From Deltaproteobacteria bacterium (GTDB lineage: Bacteria > Desulfobacterota > Desulfuromonadia > Geobacterales > Pseudopelobacteraceae): a DNA stretch of 36,537 bases. Shown here piece after piece: positions 16,034-25,500 of the stretch; positions within the stretch are counted from its first letter, which is position 1; each line of letters opens with the position of its first letter. The stretch spans positions 1 through 36,537 of the forward strand of contig JAFLLC010000140.1 of NCBI GenBank assembly GCA_019162745.1. Reading direction: 5' to 3'. The notes below the pieces were generated by a model. It was not told the origin of the DNA, ran no database searches, and was given only the letters and a program-made list of their open reading frames with translations. Position numbers and translations under genes: made by a program.

Positions 16034-17226
16034 TATCCCTTCAGCCCGACCTCTTTTGCAAGCGCTTGCCAGGCGGGCAGGCTCCTCTCAATCATACCGA
16101 CATCAAAACAGTAGGCGATCCGGAAGTAACCCGGGGCGCCGAAACCGGCACCAGGGACAAGCAGTATATGGTGTTTCTGGGCCAGCTTGACGAATTCAAC
16201 ATCATCGGCCAGTGGCGATTTCGGGAAGATATAAAAAGCGCCGTCCGGCTTGACCATGCTGAAACCCATTCCTGACAACTCGTTCACGAGCAGATCCCGC
16301 TTTGCCTGATATGCTCCAATATCTACCGATTCATCCTGCAGTTTGGCAACAAGTCGCTGCATCAGCGCCGGAGCATTGACAAAACCGAGTACTCGATTAC
16401 TGAAGACCGCACCCTCGATAAACTGCCCTGCCGTTGCCATGCGGGGATTGGCTGCCAGATAACCGATCCGCTCGCCCGGCAGGGCCAGATCTTTACTGTG
16501 CGATGTAACGATGACCGAGCTTTCGACCAGAGGGAAGATATTCGGCACATGCTGACCGTCAAAAGCGATGCGGGCATACGGTTCATCGGATATGACGTAG
16601 ACAAGATGGCCATTCTTTTCATGGATTCTTTTTAGCACATCGCCAAGACGCTTCAGGCTTTCCGCCGGATAGATGACTCCGGTCGGGTTGTTGGGAGAGC
16701 AGATGATGATCGCACGGGTTTTTGCGGTAATCGCTTTTTCGATGGCGTCGATATCAAGTTGAAAGGTGTCATGATCCGTCCAGACCTCAACCGGCACGCC
16801 ACCATGATTGTCGATGTAAAACTTGTATTCAACGAAGTAGGGGGCCAGGATAATGACCTCCTCCCCCGGGTTGAGAATAGTCTTGAGCACCACGTTCAGT
16901 GCACCGCCAGCGCCACAGGTCATGATAATATTGTCCGCCGGGACGGTAAGAGCGGAATCTTTGGAGATCTTTTCCGCTACGGCACTCCTTGTTTCGGCAT
17001 ACCCTGCATTATTCATGTAGCGATGCATCCCGGGCAGCGGGTTCTGCGCCAGCTCAAGCAGTTCGCGGCTAAATGATTCGGGCGGCTCTACATCAGGATT
17101 TCCCAGTGTAAAATCATAGATTTTATCAGCGCCAAACTCCTGACGCAGGCGTTCACCCTCTTCAAACATCTTGCGGATCCAGGATGATTTGGATATTTGA
17201 CTGGCGATCTTCATAGCAATAGCCAT
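16033..17226 (-). CDS. Class I/II pyridoxal-phosphate aminotransferase
   Basis: A fold-type I aminotransferase of 397 residues. PLP contacts are visible: CSPNNPTG at about 176-183, the aspartate D214 in VISDEPY, the Schiff-base lysine K245 in SHSKDLALPGERIGY, and a C-terminal substrate-binding arginine in GYFRIAYC. The start at 17226 is preferred over the longer frame because GGAGG lies 8 nt upstream. It closely resembles aspartate/aromatic aminotransferase-like enzymes of Geobacter-type genomes. The amino donor cannot be fixed by eye. It stands alone, convergent to the DUF2721 gene and divergent from the DUF2156 gene. Confidence 0.9.
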   Translation of the reverse strand: MAIAMKIASQISKSSWIRKMFEEGERLRQEFGADKIYDFTLGNPDVEPPESFSRELLELAQNPLPGMHRYMNNAGYAETRSAVAEKISKDSALTVPADNIIMTCGAGGALNVVLKTILNPGEEVIILAPYFVEYKFYIDNHGGVPVEVWTDHDTFQLDIDAIEKAITAKTRAIIICSPNNPTGVIYPAESLKRLGDVLKRIHEKNGHLVYVISDEPYARIAFDGQHVPNIFPLVESSVIVTSHSKDLALPGERIGYLAANPRMATAGQFIEGAVFSNRVLGFVNAPALMQRLVAKLQDESVDIGAYQAKRDLLVNELSGMGFSMVKPDGAFYIFPKSPLADDVEFVKLAQKHHILLVPGAGFGAPGYFRIAYCFDVGMIERSLPAWQALAKEVGLKG

Positions 17227-17302
17227 TACAGATTTCCTCCATAACAATTTTTCTGATAGGATACTAAAGGCGGGATACTACAACAATTCACGGATAACTT
17301 AA

Positions 17303-18208
17303 ATGGAAATTCCTCAGTATCCTGCATCACGACCGCTTGAGATGGCAGACAAATCTCTCCTGGACCGGTTATGTGACGATCTTCAGCCGCGTATTTCCGA
17401 ACTGACATTCGCCGGGCTCTATCTTTTCCGGGGAGCGCACGACTATCGACTGACAACCACAGCAGATTCGATTGTCGTGCTGGGCAGAGGATATGACGGG
17501 TCAGATTACTTCCTGCCGCCGCTCGGCGGAGATGTTGCAGAGGCTTTAAATATCATGTTTAACAACGGGCACACTCTATATGGCGCTGATGATCGGTTCG
17601 TGGACAGATATCTTGCCGGGGAAACCTTTACTATTACTGAGCTGCGCGACTCGGCCGACTATCTCTACCTTCGTGAGGAGCTGGCGACATTGCCGGGAAG
17701 CCGCTTTCATAAGAAGAAAAACAGGATCAGTTATTTTACCAGCCGCCATAACTATACTGTCACCACCTTTTCCAGAGAGCATATCGAAGGCTGCCTGAAC
17801 CTTTTGAACAAATGGTTTCAAAATTTCGGGAATGACGCCGAAATATCACTTATCATGGAGGTGGAAGCAACTTCCGAAGCGCTGCGCTCTACCGAGCTGC
17901 TCGGACTTGAGGGGATCGTAGTCATTGTAAATGATCGCGTGGAGGCCTTTGCCCTTGGCGAGCGCCTTAACCGTGATACCGCCGTGTGCCATTTTGAGAA
18001 GGGCGATCCTTTTACAGAAGGACTGTACCAACTGGTGAACCGCGAGTTCGCCCGGCTGCTGTTTAAGGAGCGCCGATTTCTTAACCGGGAGCAGGATCTG
18101 GGCGACATGGGGCTCCGCAGCGCCAAACTTTCGTATCATCCGGTGGAACTGGTAAAAAAATACTCCGTAAAACATCGCGATCATAAAGATTTTGTTGCAC
18201 TTTACTAA
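17303..18208 (+). CDS. DUF2156 (LPG synthase C-terminal-like, GNAT-fold) protein
   Basis: The 301-residue protein corresponds to the soluble C-terminal domain of lysyl-phosphatidylglycerol synthases, without any membrane part. The fold is a tandem GNAT-like acyltransferase. Recognisable elements include PGSRFHKKKNRISYF (about 133-147) and GLRSAKLSYHPVELVKKYSV at the end. Stand-alone members may transfer aminoacyl groups from tRNA, but their substrates are largely unknown. The start ATG at 17303 has a weak ribosome-binding site and lies 76 nt from the divergent aminotransferase start. The rpsF leader follows after the stop codon. Confidence 0.85.
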   Translation: MEIPQYPASRPLEMADKSLLDRLCDDLQPRISELTFAGLYLFRGAHDYRLTTTADSIVVLGRGYDGSDYFLPPLGGDVAEALNIMFNNGHTLYGADDRFVDRYLAGETFTITELRDSADYLYLREELATLPGSRFHKKKNRISYFTSRHNYTVTTFSREHIEGCLNLLNKWFQNFGNDAEISLIMEVEATSEALRSTELLGLEGIVVIVNDRVEAFALGERLNRDTAVCHFEKGDPFTEGLYQLVNREFARLLFKERRFLNREQDLGDMGLRSAKLSYHPVELVKKYSVKHRDHKDFVALY

Positions 18209-18311
18209 AAAGCATAGTAAAAGACTTGTTCTTTTAAAGACGGCAATATTTGCCGAAATCTCCTTGTTCCGGCTAGGACCGGGGCTCGAATCCGTGAGGA
18301 GGATTATCAAC
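18209..18311 (+). promoter_or_regulatory. Leader region of the rpsF operon
   Basis: About 100 nt precede rpsF. They contain a small hairpin GGCAA/TTGCC and a second one, TTCCGG-CTAGGA-CCGGGG, near 18268-18285, shortly before the AGGAGG of rpsF. Many bacteria carry an S6:S18-binding structure with a conserved CCG here for autoregulation. This leader has suitably placed CCG elements, but the match was made by eye. Confidence 0.3.
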
Positions 18312-18704
18312 ATGAGGAAGTACGAAACAATTTTCATCCTCCAGCCTGAACTGAGTGAAGACGACATCAAGTCGGTCACTACAAAGGCACAAGACGTCAT
18401 CTCGACGTACAAAGGCGAGTGTTTCAGGATGGATGACTGGGGTATCAGGAAACTGGCCTATCCTATCAAGAAGTGCGCCAGAGGACGGTATTATTATCTC
18501 CGCTTTGACGGAGAAAGTGCTCTTATCGCTGAACTTGAGCGGCGACTGAGACTTGACGACAAGGTTCTGCGTTACCAGAGTGTAAACATAACTGACCTGC
18601 CGGAGCGTGCAGTACCGGAGAAGAAAGCTGAACTGCCGGAAGCAGTAACCGAAGAGACACCTGTAGCTGAAGAAACACCTGCCGCTGAAGAAGCCGCCGA
18701 ATAA
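18312..18704 (+). CDS. rpsF: 30S ribosomal protein S6
   Basis: S6 binds S18 on the platform of the small ribosomal subunit. The core (residues 1-97) shows the ferredoxin-like fold starting MRKYETIFILQPEL, with GIRKLAYPIKKCARGRYYYL. The last 30 residues form an acidic Glu/Ala/Pro-rich tail (TEETPVAEETPAAEEAAE), common as a variable S6 extension. The frame is open upstream, but the start at 18312 is fixed by GAGGAGG and homology. It is the first gene of rpsF-rpsR-DUF2232-rplI. Confidence 0.97.
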   Translation: MRKYETIFILQPELSEDDIKSVTTKAQDVISTYKGECFRMDDWGIRKLAYPIKKCARGRYYYLRFDGESALIAELERRLRLDDKVLRYQSVNITDLPERAVPEKKAELPEAVTEETPVAEETPAAEEAAE

Positions 18705-18725
18705 TTTCCAGGAGGAGATATACTC

Positions 18726-19112
18726 ATGAGTGAAGCTACACCAACAGCAGCACCAACATCGGCACCAAGACCAACTTCATCCTATCAGCGTCCTGCAAGT
18801 TCCGGCCAGCGTCCGACAGGTGGACAGGGACAGCGTCCAGCAGGCCCCGGTGGCCCCGGCGGACAAGGCGGACCACGCAAGAGACGCCCTTTTCAGCGTC
18901 GTAAAGTATGCCGTTTCTGTGCAGAAAAGAACCTCGTAATCGATTATAAAGAGCCACGGACACTCCGCTTTTTTATTACTGAGCGCGGTAAAATCGTCCC
19001 TCGCAGAATTTCCGGAAACTGTGCAGCACATCAACGGCACATTACTGAAGCCATCAAACGTGCCAGAAACATCGCTTTACTGCCGATTGCAGCCAATCAC
19101 GCAGTAAACTGA
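18726..19112 (+). CDS. rpsR: 30S ribosomal protein S18 with long N-terminal extension
   Basis: S18 partners S6 on the 30S platform. The conserved core begins near residue 51 ([18 protein letters not shown]) and ends about residue 125. Ahead of it lies a roughly 50-residue low-complexity extension rich in Pro, Gly, Gln, Thr and Ser, making 128 residues against the usual 75-90. GGAGGAG precedes the ATG at 18726, and no good start lies closer to the core, so the extension is probably real. The CxxC pair is present but not the full zinc set. Confidence 0.95.
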   Translation: MSEATPTAAPTSAPRPTSSYQRPASSGQRPTGGQGQRPAGPGGPGGQGGPRKRRPFQRRKVCRFCAEKNLVIDYKEPRTLRFFITERGKIVPRRISGNCAAHQRHITEAIKRARNIALLPIAANHAVN

Positions 19113-19122
19113 TATTATCTGC

Positions 19123-20085
19123 ATGACTCTGAAAACACTAACCGACCACAACCTGCTCGTACGCCTGAAAGCGTCTTTGCTTGGAGTGGTCGGTTCGTTT
19201 GTATTATTTGCGTCCTATCTGGCTGTACCACCTCTTGGAATTTTTTCCGGGGTACTGGCGCCGTTTCCTGCCGCATATAACCGTTTGATTCATGGCCGTG
19301 CTTCGTCACTGATTGTCATCCTTGGTGCAACTACCGCCATTACAGTGCTGTTTGGGGTTTTTGCCGGGGGACTGTACCTTGGCATGTGTGGAATGATAGG
19401 GTTTTTAATGCCGGAACTCCTTCTGCGGGGCGTTAGCGGCAGTCGGGCGCTTTTCTGGACTACGGCAGCTAATCTGCTGGTTTTCACCGCCGGTTTCATA
19501 GTCTACAGCACAGCTTCCGGCATCAACCTGCAGGGGTTGATTTCTGCCGAAATTTCAGGCAGCCTGAAACAGGCGGTCGATTTATACGAAAAAGGCGGAG
19601 TAACTGGAGAAGATATGGAAGTTATCAAACGTTCCATGTCTACAGCAGCCGATCTGCTGCAGCGACTCTACCCGGCTCTTGTCACGGCAATGCTTGTTGT
19701 CATCGCCGGAGTCAACCTTGTTCTACTTAGAAAGAGTACTGCAAAAGCGGCTCTAAATCTTGCTATTGGCGATTTCAGCACTTTCAGAAATCCGGATCTT
19801 CTTGTCTGGATTCTGATTGCTGCCGGATCTTCACTGATGTTGCCGGTCTCCCCGATAACAACGCCGGCACTCAATCTTTTACTGATTATTATCATGCTCT
19901 ATTTTTTTCAGGGTATGGCGGTTATCACCGCCTTGATTAAAAAGCATTCTGTTTCCGCACTATTGCGGATACTACTGTACGTAATGCTGATCATCCAACC
20001 ATACCTGCTGGCACTTGTTGCCGGCATTGGATTGTTCGATCTCTGGGTCGATTTCAGAACCCCGAAAACACAGGAAAACCTGTAA
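19123..20085 (+). CDS. DUF2232 (YybS-like) membrane protein
   Basis: A 320-residue polytopic inner-membrane protein with about eight hydrophobic segments, including clear pairs at residues 20-60 and 255-305. It belongs to the DUF2232 family, whose genes often lie between rpsR and rplI as here. Its role is unknown. It starts 10 nt after the rpsR stop codon with only a weak ribosome-binding site, suggesting translational coupling to S18. rplI follows 34 nt after its end. Confidence 0.85.
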   Translation: MTLKTLTDHNLLVRLKASLLGVVGSFVLFASYLAVPPLGIFSGVLAPFPAAYNRLIHGRASSLIVILGATTAITVLFGVFAGGLYLGMCGMIGFLMPELLLRGVSGSRALFWTTAANLLVFTAGFIVYSTASGINLQGLISAEISGSLKQAVDLYEKGGVTGEDMEVIKRSMSTAADLLQRLYPALVTAMLVVIAGVNLVLLRKSTAKAALNLAIGDFSTFRNPDLLVWILIAAGSSLMLPVSPITTPALNLLLIIIMLYFFQGMAVITALIKKHSVSALLRILLYVMLIIQPYLLALVAGIGLFDLWVDFRTPKTQENL

Positions 20086-20119
20086 CATACTTGACAGGCT
20101 CGAAAGGAGAAAACAAAAG

Positions 20120-20563
20120 ATGAAAGTAATTTTGAATGAGAATATTGAAACGTTGGGTCACATTGGTGACATCGTAAAGGTAGCGCCCGGCTATGCACGC
20201 AACTATCTGCTCCCTAAAAAGCTGGCAGTCCTGGCCACAGAAGGCAACGCCAAGGCTCTTGAACACACAAAACGTCAAATGGCTTATAAGAAGAACAAGG
20301 CTCTTGATACCGCTAAAAACCTGGGAGCAAAACTGGAAGCGCTGTCAATCGTTCTGTCGCATAAAGCCGGTGAGGAAGGCAAACTGTTCGGCGCAGTAAC
20401 CAACATGGATATTGCCGCCTATCTGAAAGCCAACGGCTTCGATATTGATCGCAAGAGTATAGTTCTTGCCGATGCTATCAAGCACACCGGCGAGTACTCT
20501 GCATCGCTGAAGATTCATCCTGAAGTGACAGCAACTTTAAAAATTACCGTCACTGCCGCATAA
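20120..20563 (+). CDS. rplI: 50S ribosomal protein L9
   Basis: L9 binds 23S rRNA with its N-terminal domain and reaches out with a long helix to a second RNA-binding domain. The 147-residue product shows the signature MKVILNENIETLGHIGDIV and the glycine-rich GYARNYLLPKKLA, a charged connecting helix and the C-terminal domain with GKLFGAVTNMDIA. The start at 20120 is fixed by AAAGGAG and homology although the frame extends upstream. It is the last gene of the operon, followed by a terminator. Confidence 0.97.
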   Translation: MKVILNENIETLGHIGDIVKVAPGYARNYLLPKKLAVLATEGNAKALEHTKRQMAYKKNKALDTAKNLGAKLEALSIVLSHKAGEEGKLFGAVTNMDIAAYLKANGFDIDRKSIVLADAIKHTGEYSASLKIHPEVTATLKITVTAA

Positions 20564-20581
20564 TAAAGGCGTCACAACTTG

Positions 20582-20623
20582 AAAGAGAGCCCGCAGATTT
20601 CAGTTCTGCGTGCTCTCTTTTTT
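20582..20623 (+). terminator. Terminator of the rpsF-rplI operon
   Basis: The outer stem AAAGAGAGC (20582-20590)/GCTCTCTTT (20612-20620) and inner stem CGCAGA/TCTGCG are followed by more T (six in all). Confidence 0.9.
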
Positions 20624-20665
20624 CCACATTCTCCCCGATTGTCGTACTCCAGCCCCTTTGGTAAC

Positions 20666-20693
20666 TTGCAGTTAAATCTCGTTATGGTATGCT
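20666..20693 (+). promoter_or_regulatory. Candidate promoter giving a leaderless mRNA
   Basis: TTGCAG (20666-20671) and TATGCT (20688-20693) are 16 nt apart. The -10 box ends only 6 nt before the A of the ATG at 20700, so transcription would begin at or next to the start codon. No Shine-Dalgarno sequence precedes that ATG. Confidence 0.45.
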
Positions 20694-20699
20694 GTACGC

Positions 20700-22280
20700 A
20701 TGTCTGCATCCGCCATGACCACATATATTCTGGAATCACTCCGGAATCCGACTGCATACCCGGTTCAGACCAGTACGGTAGAACTTGTACAAACGCACAT
20801 CTCCTGGCTCTTTCTGACCGACACACACGTCTTCAAACTCAAAAAGCCGGTTAATTTCGGTTTTCTCGACTTTTCAACACTCGATCTTCGCCGTTTCTAC
20901 TGTTATGAGGAACTTCGTCTCAATCGGCGTCTCTGCCCGGATATTTACGAACAGGTCATAGCGCTTCGTGAAACAGATGCCGGCGCCGCTTTTGTCGGTA
21001 ACGGGAAAGTGATTGAGTATGCCGTTATGATGAAACGGCTCCCTGCTGACAGAATGCTTGACATCCTCGTTGACTGCGGCATGATTTCAACCGAAGAGAT
21101 TCAGATAATAGCGCTTGAAATAAGCAGATTCCACTCAAACGCCGCCACTTCGCCGCATATTTCTAAATTCGGCTCTCTTGAACAGATTCAGTATAATTGG
21201 CGAGAAAATTTTGAACAGGCACTCCCATTCCAGACCTCCACCCTCCCACCTGATGTCTTTGAAACCATTCGCTCCTACGTTGAAATGTTTACCGACTCAC
21301 ACAGCGCTCTTTTTGCTGAGAGGGTTGAGAACGGCTATATCCGTGAATGTGACGGTGATATCCACCTCGAGAATATCTGCCTGCTGAACAATACTGCATA
21401 TATCTTCGACTGCATCGAATTTAATGAACGCTTTCGCTATTCAGATACAGCCGCCGACATTGCCTTTTTGCTTATGGATCTTGACTTCCACAGTCGTTCT
21501 GACCTCGCTGATGCGGCGCTGACGGCCTATATCACGGCAAGCGGCGACACGGGCCTTATAAAATTAATTACTTTTTATAAGGTGTATCGCGCCTTCGTTC
21601 GCGGTAAGGTCGAAAGTCTACAGCTTCAAGACACCGGTATTATTAAAGAAGCTCGCACTGTCGCAGAAAAAAAAGCCATCCGCTACTTCCAGCTGGCACA
21701 GGGTTACTGCTTGAGAAGCGCTCTCCCCCCTACCCTGTTTATAACCTCCGGTACAATGGGATGCGGAAAAAGTACTCTGGCAGGCCAGCTTGCATTTGAA
21801 CTCGGCCTTGCAATCTTCAACTCGGATACCGTACGTAAGCAATTGGCAGGATTACTGCCGCAAACGGCGATCCAGATATCATTTGGAAAGGGGCTTTATT
21901 CCCGCGAAATGAGCCAGAGAACCTACCGTGAACTTGAGCGATTGGCCAAAAGTGAACTCGCCTCCGGGCATTCAACCGTAATTGATGCAGGTTTTGGAAC
22001 CGCTGCCGAGCGAGCCCGATTTGCTCAATTGGCCGCTTCTAAAGGCTTAGAATTTATCATTCTATTCGTAGAGTGTGAGCCCGACGAGCAGCGACAAAGA
22101 TTACGCGAGCGTTCTTCACGCGGTGACTCAGTTTCCGATGGAAGAGTTGAATTATTGGATCAACAAAAAACTCTTTTTGAACCTCCTTCTGATTCGGAAG
22201 GCAGGATCATTTCAATTTCTACAAGCGAAGGAGCAGAATTCGCTTTACAATCAGTTTACACAAAGCTGTTCCGGTCATGA
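20700..22280 (+). CDS. Bifunctional APH-like kinase / P-loop ATP-binding protein
   Basis: A 526-residue fusion of an aminoglycoside-phosphotransferase-like domain (COG2187 type, residues about 1-330) and a P-loop kinase-like domain (COG0645 type, about 340-526). In the first half the catalytic loop reads IRECDGDIHLENI; the first position of the usual HGDxH motif is Asp rather than His. The DFD-like metal motif appears as FDCIEFNERFRYSD. In the second half Walker A is G351-TMGCGKST, followed by FNSDTVRKQL. The substrates are unknown; drug resistance is not implied. The stop codon overlaps the next start (ATGA), so it is translationally coupled to the small membrane protein and symporter-phosphatase. 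The ATG at 20715 is an alternative start. Confidence 0.85.
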   Translation: MSASAMTTYILESLRNPTAYPVQTSTVELVQTHISWLFLTDTHVFKLKKPVNFGFLDFSTLDLRRFYCYEELRLNRRLCPDIYEQVIALRETDAGAAFVGNGKVIEYAVMMKRLPADRMLDILVDCGMISTEEIQIIALEISRFHSNAATSPHISKFGSLEQIQYNWRENFEQALPFQTSTLPPDVFETIRSYVEMFTDSHSALFAERVENGYIRECDGDIHLENICLLNNTAYIFDCIEFNERFRYSDTAADIAFLLMDLDFHSRSDLADAALTAYITASGDTGLIKLITFYKVYRAFVRGKVESLQLQDTGIIKEARTVAEKKAIRYFQLAQGYCLRSALPPTLFITSGTMGCGKSTLAGQLAFELGLAIFNSDTVRKQLAGLLPQTAIQISFGKGLYSREMSQRTYRELERLAKSELASGHSTVIDAGFGTAAERARFAQLAASKGLEFIILFVECEPDEQRQRLRERSSRGDSVSDGRVELLDQQKTLFEPPSDSEGRIISISTSEGAEFALQSVYTKLFRS

Positions 22281-22531
22281 AGCGGCTGCTTTCACAAATG
22301 CTCTACCGTCTGCAACTGCCGGAATCATGGGTAATTTTTTTCATTCTCGGCATTATCATGATGACATTTCCGTTTTTGCATATTTTCAACAAACCGGTAC
22401 TACTGTTCGGTGTGCCGCTGCTGTTTCTCTATTTAACAGCGGGGTGGATAATTTCGATTATCGTAATTTACCTTTTTATGATTGCCAGTCGCCATGGAAG
22501 CAGGCCTACGGATGAAAAGGACGAGTTATGA
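22277..22531 (+). CDS. Small two-helix membrane protein coupled to the symporter-phosphatase
   Basis: The 84-residue protein has two strong hydrophobic segments: about 19-37 (VIFFILGIIMMTFPFLHIF) and 41-69, then a short charged tail. It overlaps the gene before and the gene after it by 4 nt (ATGA at both ends). No family is recognised. The arrangement recalls CbrX, the small hydrophobic protein coupled to the symporter-kinase CbrA in Pseudomonas, and small helper subunits of other SSS transporters. It may assist folding, stability or sensing by the 1082-residue partner (inference). Confidence 0.8.
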   Translation: MKRLLSQMLYRLQLPESWVIFFILGIIMMTFPFLHIFNKPVLLFGVPLLFLYLTAGWIISIIVIYLFMIASRHGSRPTDEKDEL

Positions 22532-25500
22532 ACGGCGTTATCTCCTCAGTTGCTGTCATATCGGTTATTTATACCGCACTGATATTTCTGATCGCATGGT
22601 ACGCTCACCATCGCAAAGAGACCGGGCGGAGCATAATCAGCAATCCAATCATCTATTCTCTCTCACTGGGAGTTTACTGCACATCATGGACCTTCTTCGG
22701 CAGCGTTGGAAAGGCGGCTACGACCGGAATTGATTTCGTACTGATTTACCTCGGTCCATCGCTAACAGCTTTTTCATGGCTTTTCCTTCTTCGCCGTATT
22801 ATCAAGATAAGCAAAGAACATAACATCACTTCGATTGCTGATTTTCTTAGTAGGCGCTACGGAAAATCACCATGGCTTGGCGCGCTTGTCACACTTATCG
22901 CCTTCCTCGGCATCATGCCTTATATTGCTCTGCAGTTAAAGGCCGTTTCAACCAGCTTTTTTCTTCTCAGCGGTTTTCAAAAAGATCCTAACAATTATAT
23001 TACACTTGCATCCGGCACTACCATTCCTATTGCCCTGCTTCTGGCCTTAATTCTGGCTCTTTTCAGTATCGTTTTTGGAGCAAGGAGGCTTGTATCGTCA
23101 GAGCGGCATGAAGGTCTGATTGCGGCTATAGCTTTTGAATCAATTGTCAAACTGGTCGCCCTCCTCGCCGTCGGATTATTTGTCACCTACGGCCTTTTTG
23201 ATGGTTTCATTGATATCTTCGAACGATTCAGGATCACAAACCCGGAAAAATTCTCGCAATTATTCACATTCGCAGTTTCCAGAAATGATCCCAATTACAT
23301 ATCAACCTTTACACTCCTGTTTTTATCAATGGGTGCGGTTATGCTCCTGCCGCGCCAGTTTCACGTCATGGTCATTGAAAATTCAGATGTACGTCACATT
23401 GCTACTGCGATGTGGCTCTTCCCTGCATATATGTTCCTTATCAATCTCTTCGTCATGCCGATTGCCATCGGCGGCATCCTCACCACCGGCAGCAGCAGTG
23501 GTGCTGACTACTTTGTTCTTTCCCTCCCTCAGCTTGCAGGATACCGCGGTATTGCTCTACTTGCATTTCTGGGCGGTTTTTCAGCCGCTGCCGGAATGGT
23601 TATGGTTGAATCAATTGCCATATCAACCATGTTACTAAACCATATCTTCATGCCGATCATTGTCCTGTTTACTCCCAGAACATGGTTCCCTATTTTACTG
23701 ATTAACTTAAAGCGATTTGGAATACTTCTGGTTGTATTGATGGGATATTTTTATTACCGGATAATAGGTGACTCGTACACACTGGTGAATATGGGACTAA
23801 TCTCCTTTGCTGCGGCCGCGCAATTCATGCCGGCCATGCTGGGGGGGCTTTACTGGAAACGCGGCAACAAGGCCGGAGCAATCAGCGGCATCCTGCTCGG
23901 CTTTCTGATCTGGCTCTATACCTTGCTGCTCCCTTCTTTCAGCAAATCAGGCTGGATTCCGGATAATCTCTTTTCAAACGGTCCCTTCGGCATCACGTTG
24001 CTTAAACCGACCGAACTATTCGGTCTGACCGGCATGGATCTTTGGAGCCATTCCCTGTTCTGGAGCATGCTTTTCAATGTCAGCTCCTATATTATTTGTT
24101 CGATACTCTTAAATCAGAATGAACAGGAGCGCGAACAGGTTCATAAATTCATCGGTATTTTTGGCCATGATGAATCTCAAAAACGTACCGAGCGAAAAAG
24201 GCTTTCAAAACCGGTTACAACCGATCAGTTCGTAACGCTTATGAGCAAGTTCATCGGTGAATCTGAAGCCCGGCGGGCACTTCAACTTTATTCAAACGGT
24301 CGGAACATAACCGGAGACGGAACCATTTCCGAATTTGAGCTCCCGGACCTGAAGCGATTTACAGAAAAAACCTTGGCAGGTTCGGTAGGTGGTGCAGCAG
24401 CTGGGGCTATCGTAAACAACTTCCTCTCTGACATCGGCTCCAGCATGGAGCCGGTTTATGACATTTTCAGCAGCGTTAGAACAAATCTTGACCAAAATCG
24501 CGAATCATTATTTGTACGTCTGAAGGCTTCCGAGATCATCAATCGTACGTTAGACCTGCAGGTAATCATGGATGACCTGCTCAGATTGTTGGTGAAAGAG
24601 TTCAAGCTTGATGTGGCACTGATAGTTAAAAAGAATGATGAAGGTACTTTTTCAATCGTCAGTAGCCAGGGAGAAAAACTTTCACCAACCAATCCGCCTC
24701 ACTTATGTCTGAAAAATGTACCACTACTAAATTTGGTCTATCACGATAAAAAAACACATTTTATAAATGATCTGCGACTAGACCGTGCTGCTGTCACGCT
24801 TGATCCAAAAACGGATCAAAGCTACATTTCGTGTGCTCATATCCCGATCTATCGAGAAGGGGAACCGGTTATAGCGGTACTTTCCCTGTTATCTAAAACA
24901 ATAGCCGGTCTTTTTACCCAGGAATTCATCGAGCTGTTGTCAAGCCTTGCGGGCCAGCTTGCTCAGGCTATCACAATAGTCCGGGAGGTTGAAGCCAAGC
25001 AGCTTGAACGGAGTCAAAAAGAAGCGGCTCTTCTGAAAACTGCCAGAATCACGCGCGACATGGAAATCGCCCAGCAGATTCAAAAATCTTTCCTCCCCGA
25101 TTCCGCACCGTCAATAGCGGGTGTCGATATTGCCGGACGCTGCATTTCCGCTGCTCTTGTCGGAGGGGACTACTATGACTTTTTTCTCCGCAGCCGCCAG
25201 ATCGTAGACATTGTTATTGCCGATGTTTCAGGTCATAGCATCGGTGCTGCTCTGATAATGTCGGAAGTGCGCACACTGCTGAGAGCAGAGGCCAATTCTG
25301 TTCACACCCCGTGTGCCGTCCTTGAAACCCTCAATAATCAACTGCATGATGATCTGTCCCGGGCCGAACTGTTCATTACAATGTTTTATGCAGAATACAA
25401 CGCAGAGACCGGTATACTCAGCTACTCCAACGCCGGTCACAATCACCCGGTTCTTCAGCGCAGGGACGAATCTGTACCAATGGAACTGGATACGGAAGGA

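Noticed and set aside
20700-22280. Antibiotic-resistance aminoglycoside phosphotransferase
   Set aside because: The APH-like half belongs to the COG2187 fusion family of unknown role, and its catalytic HGD motif is altered.
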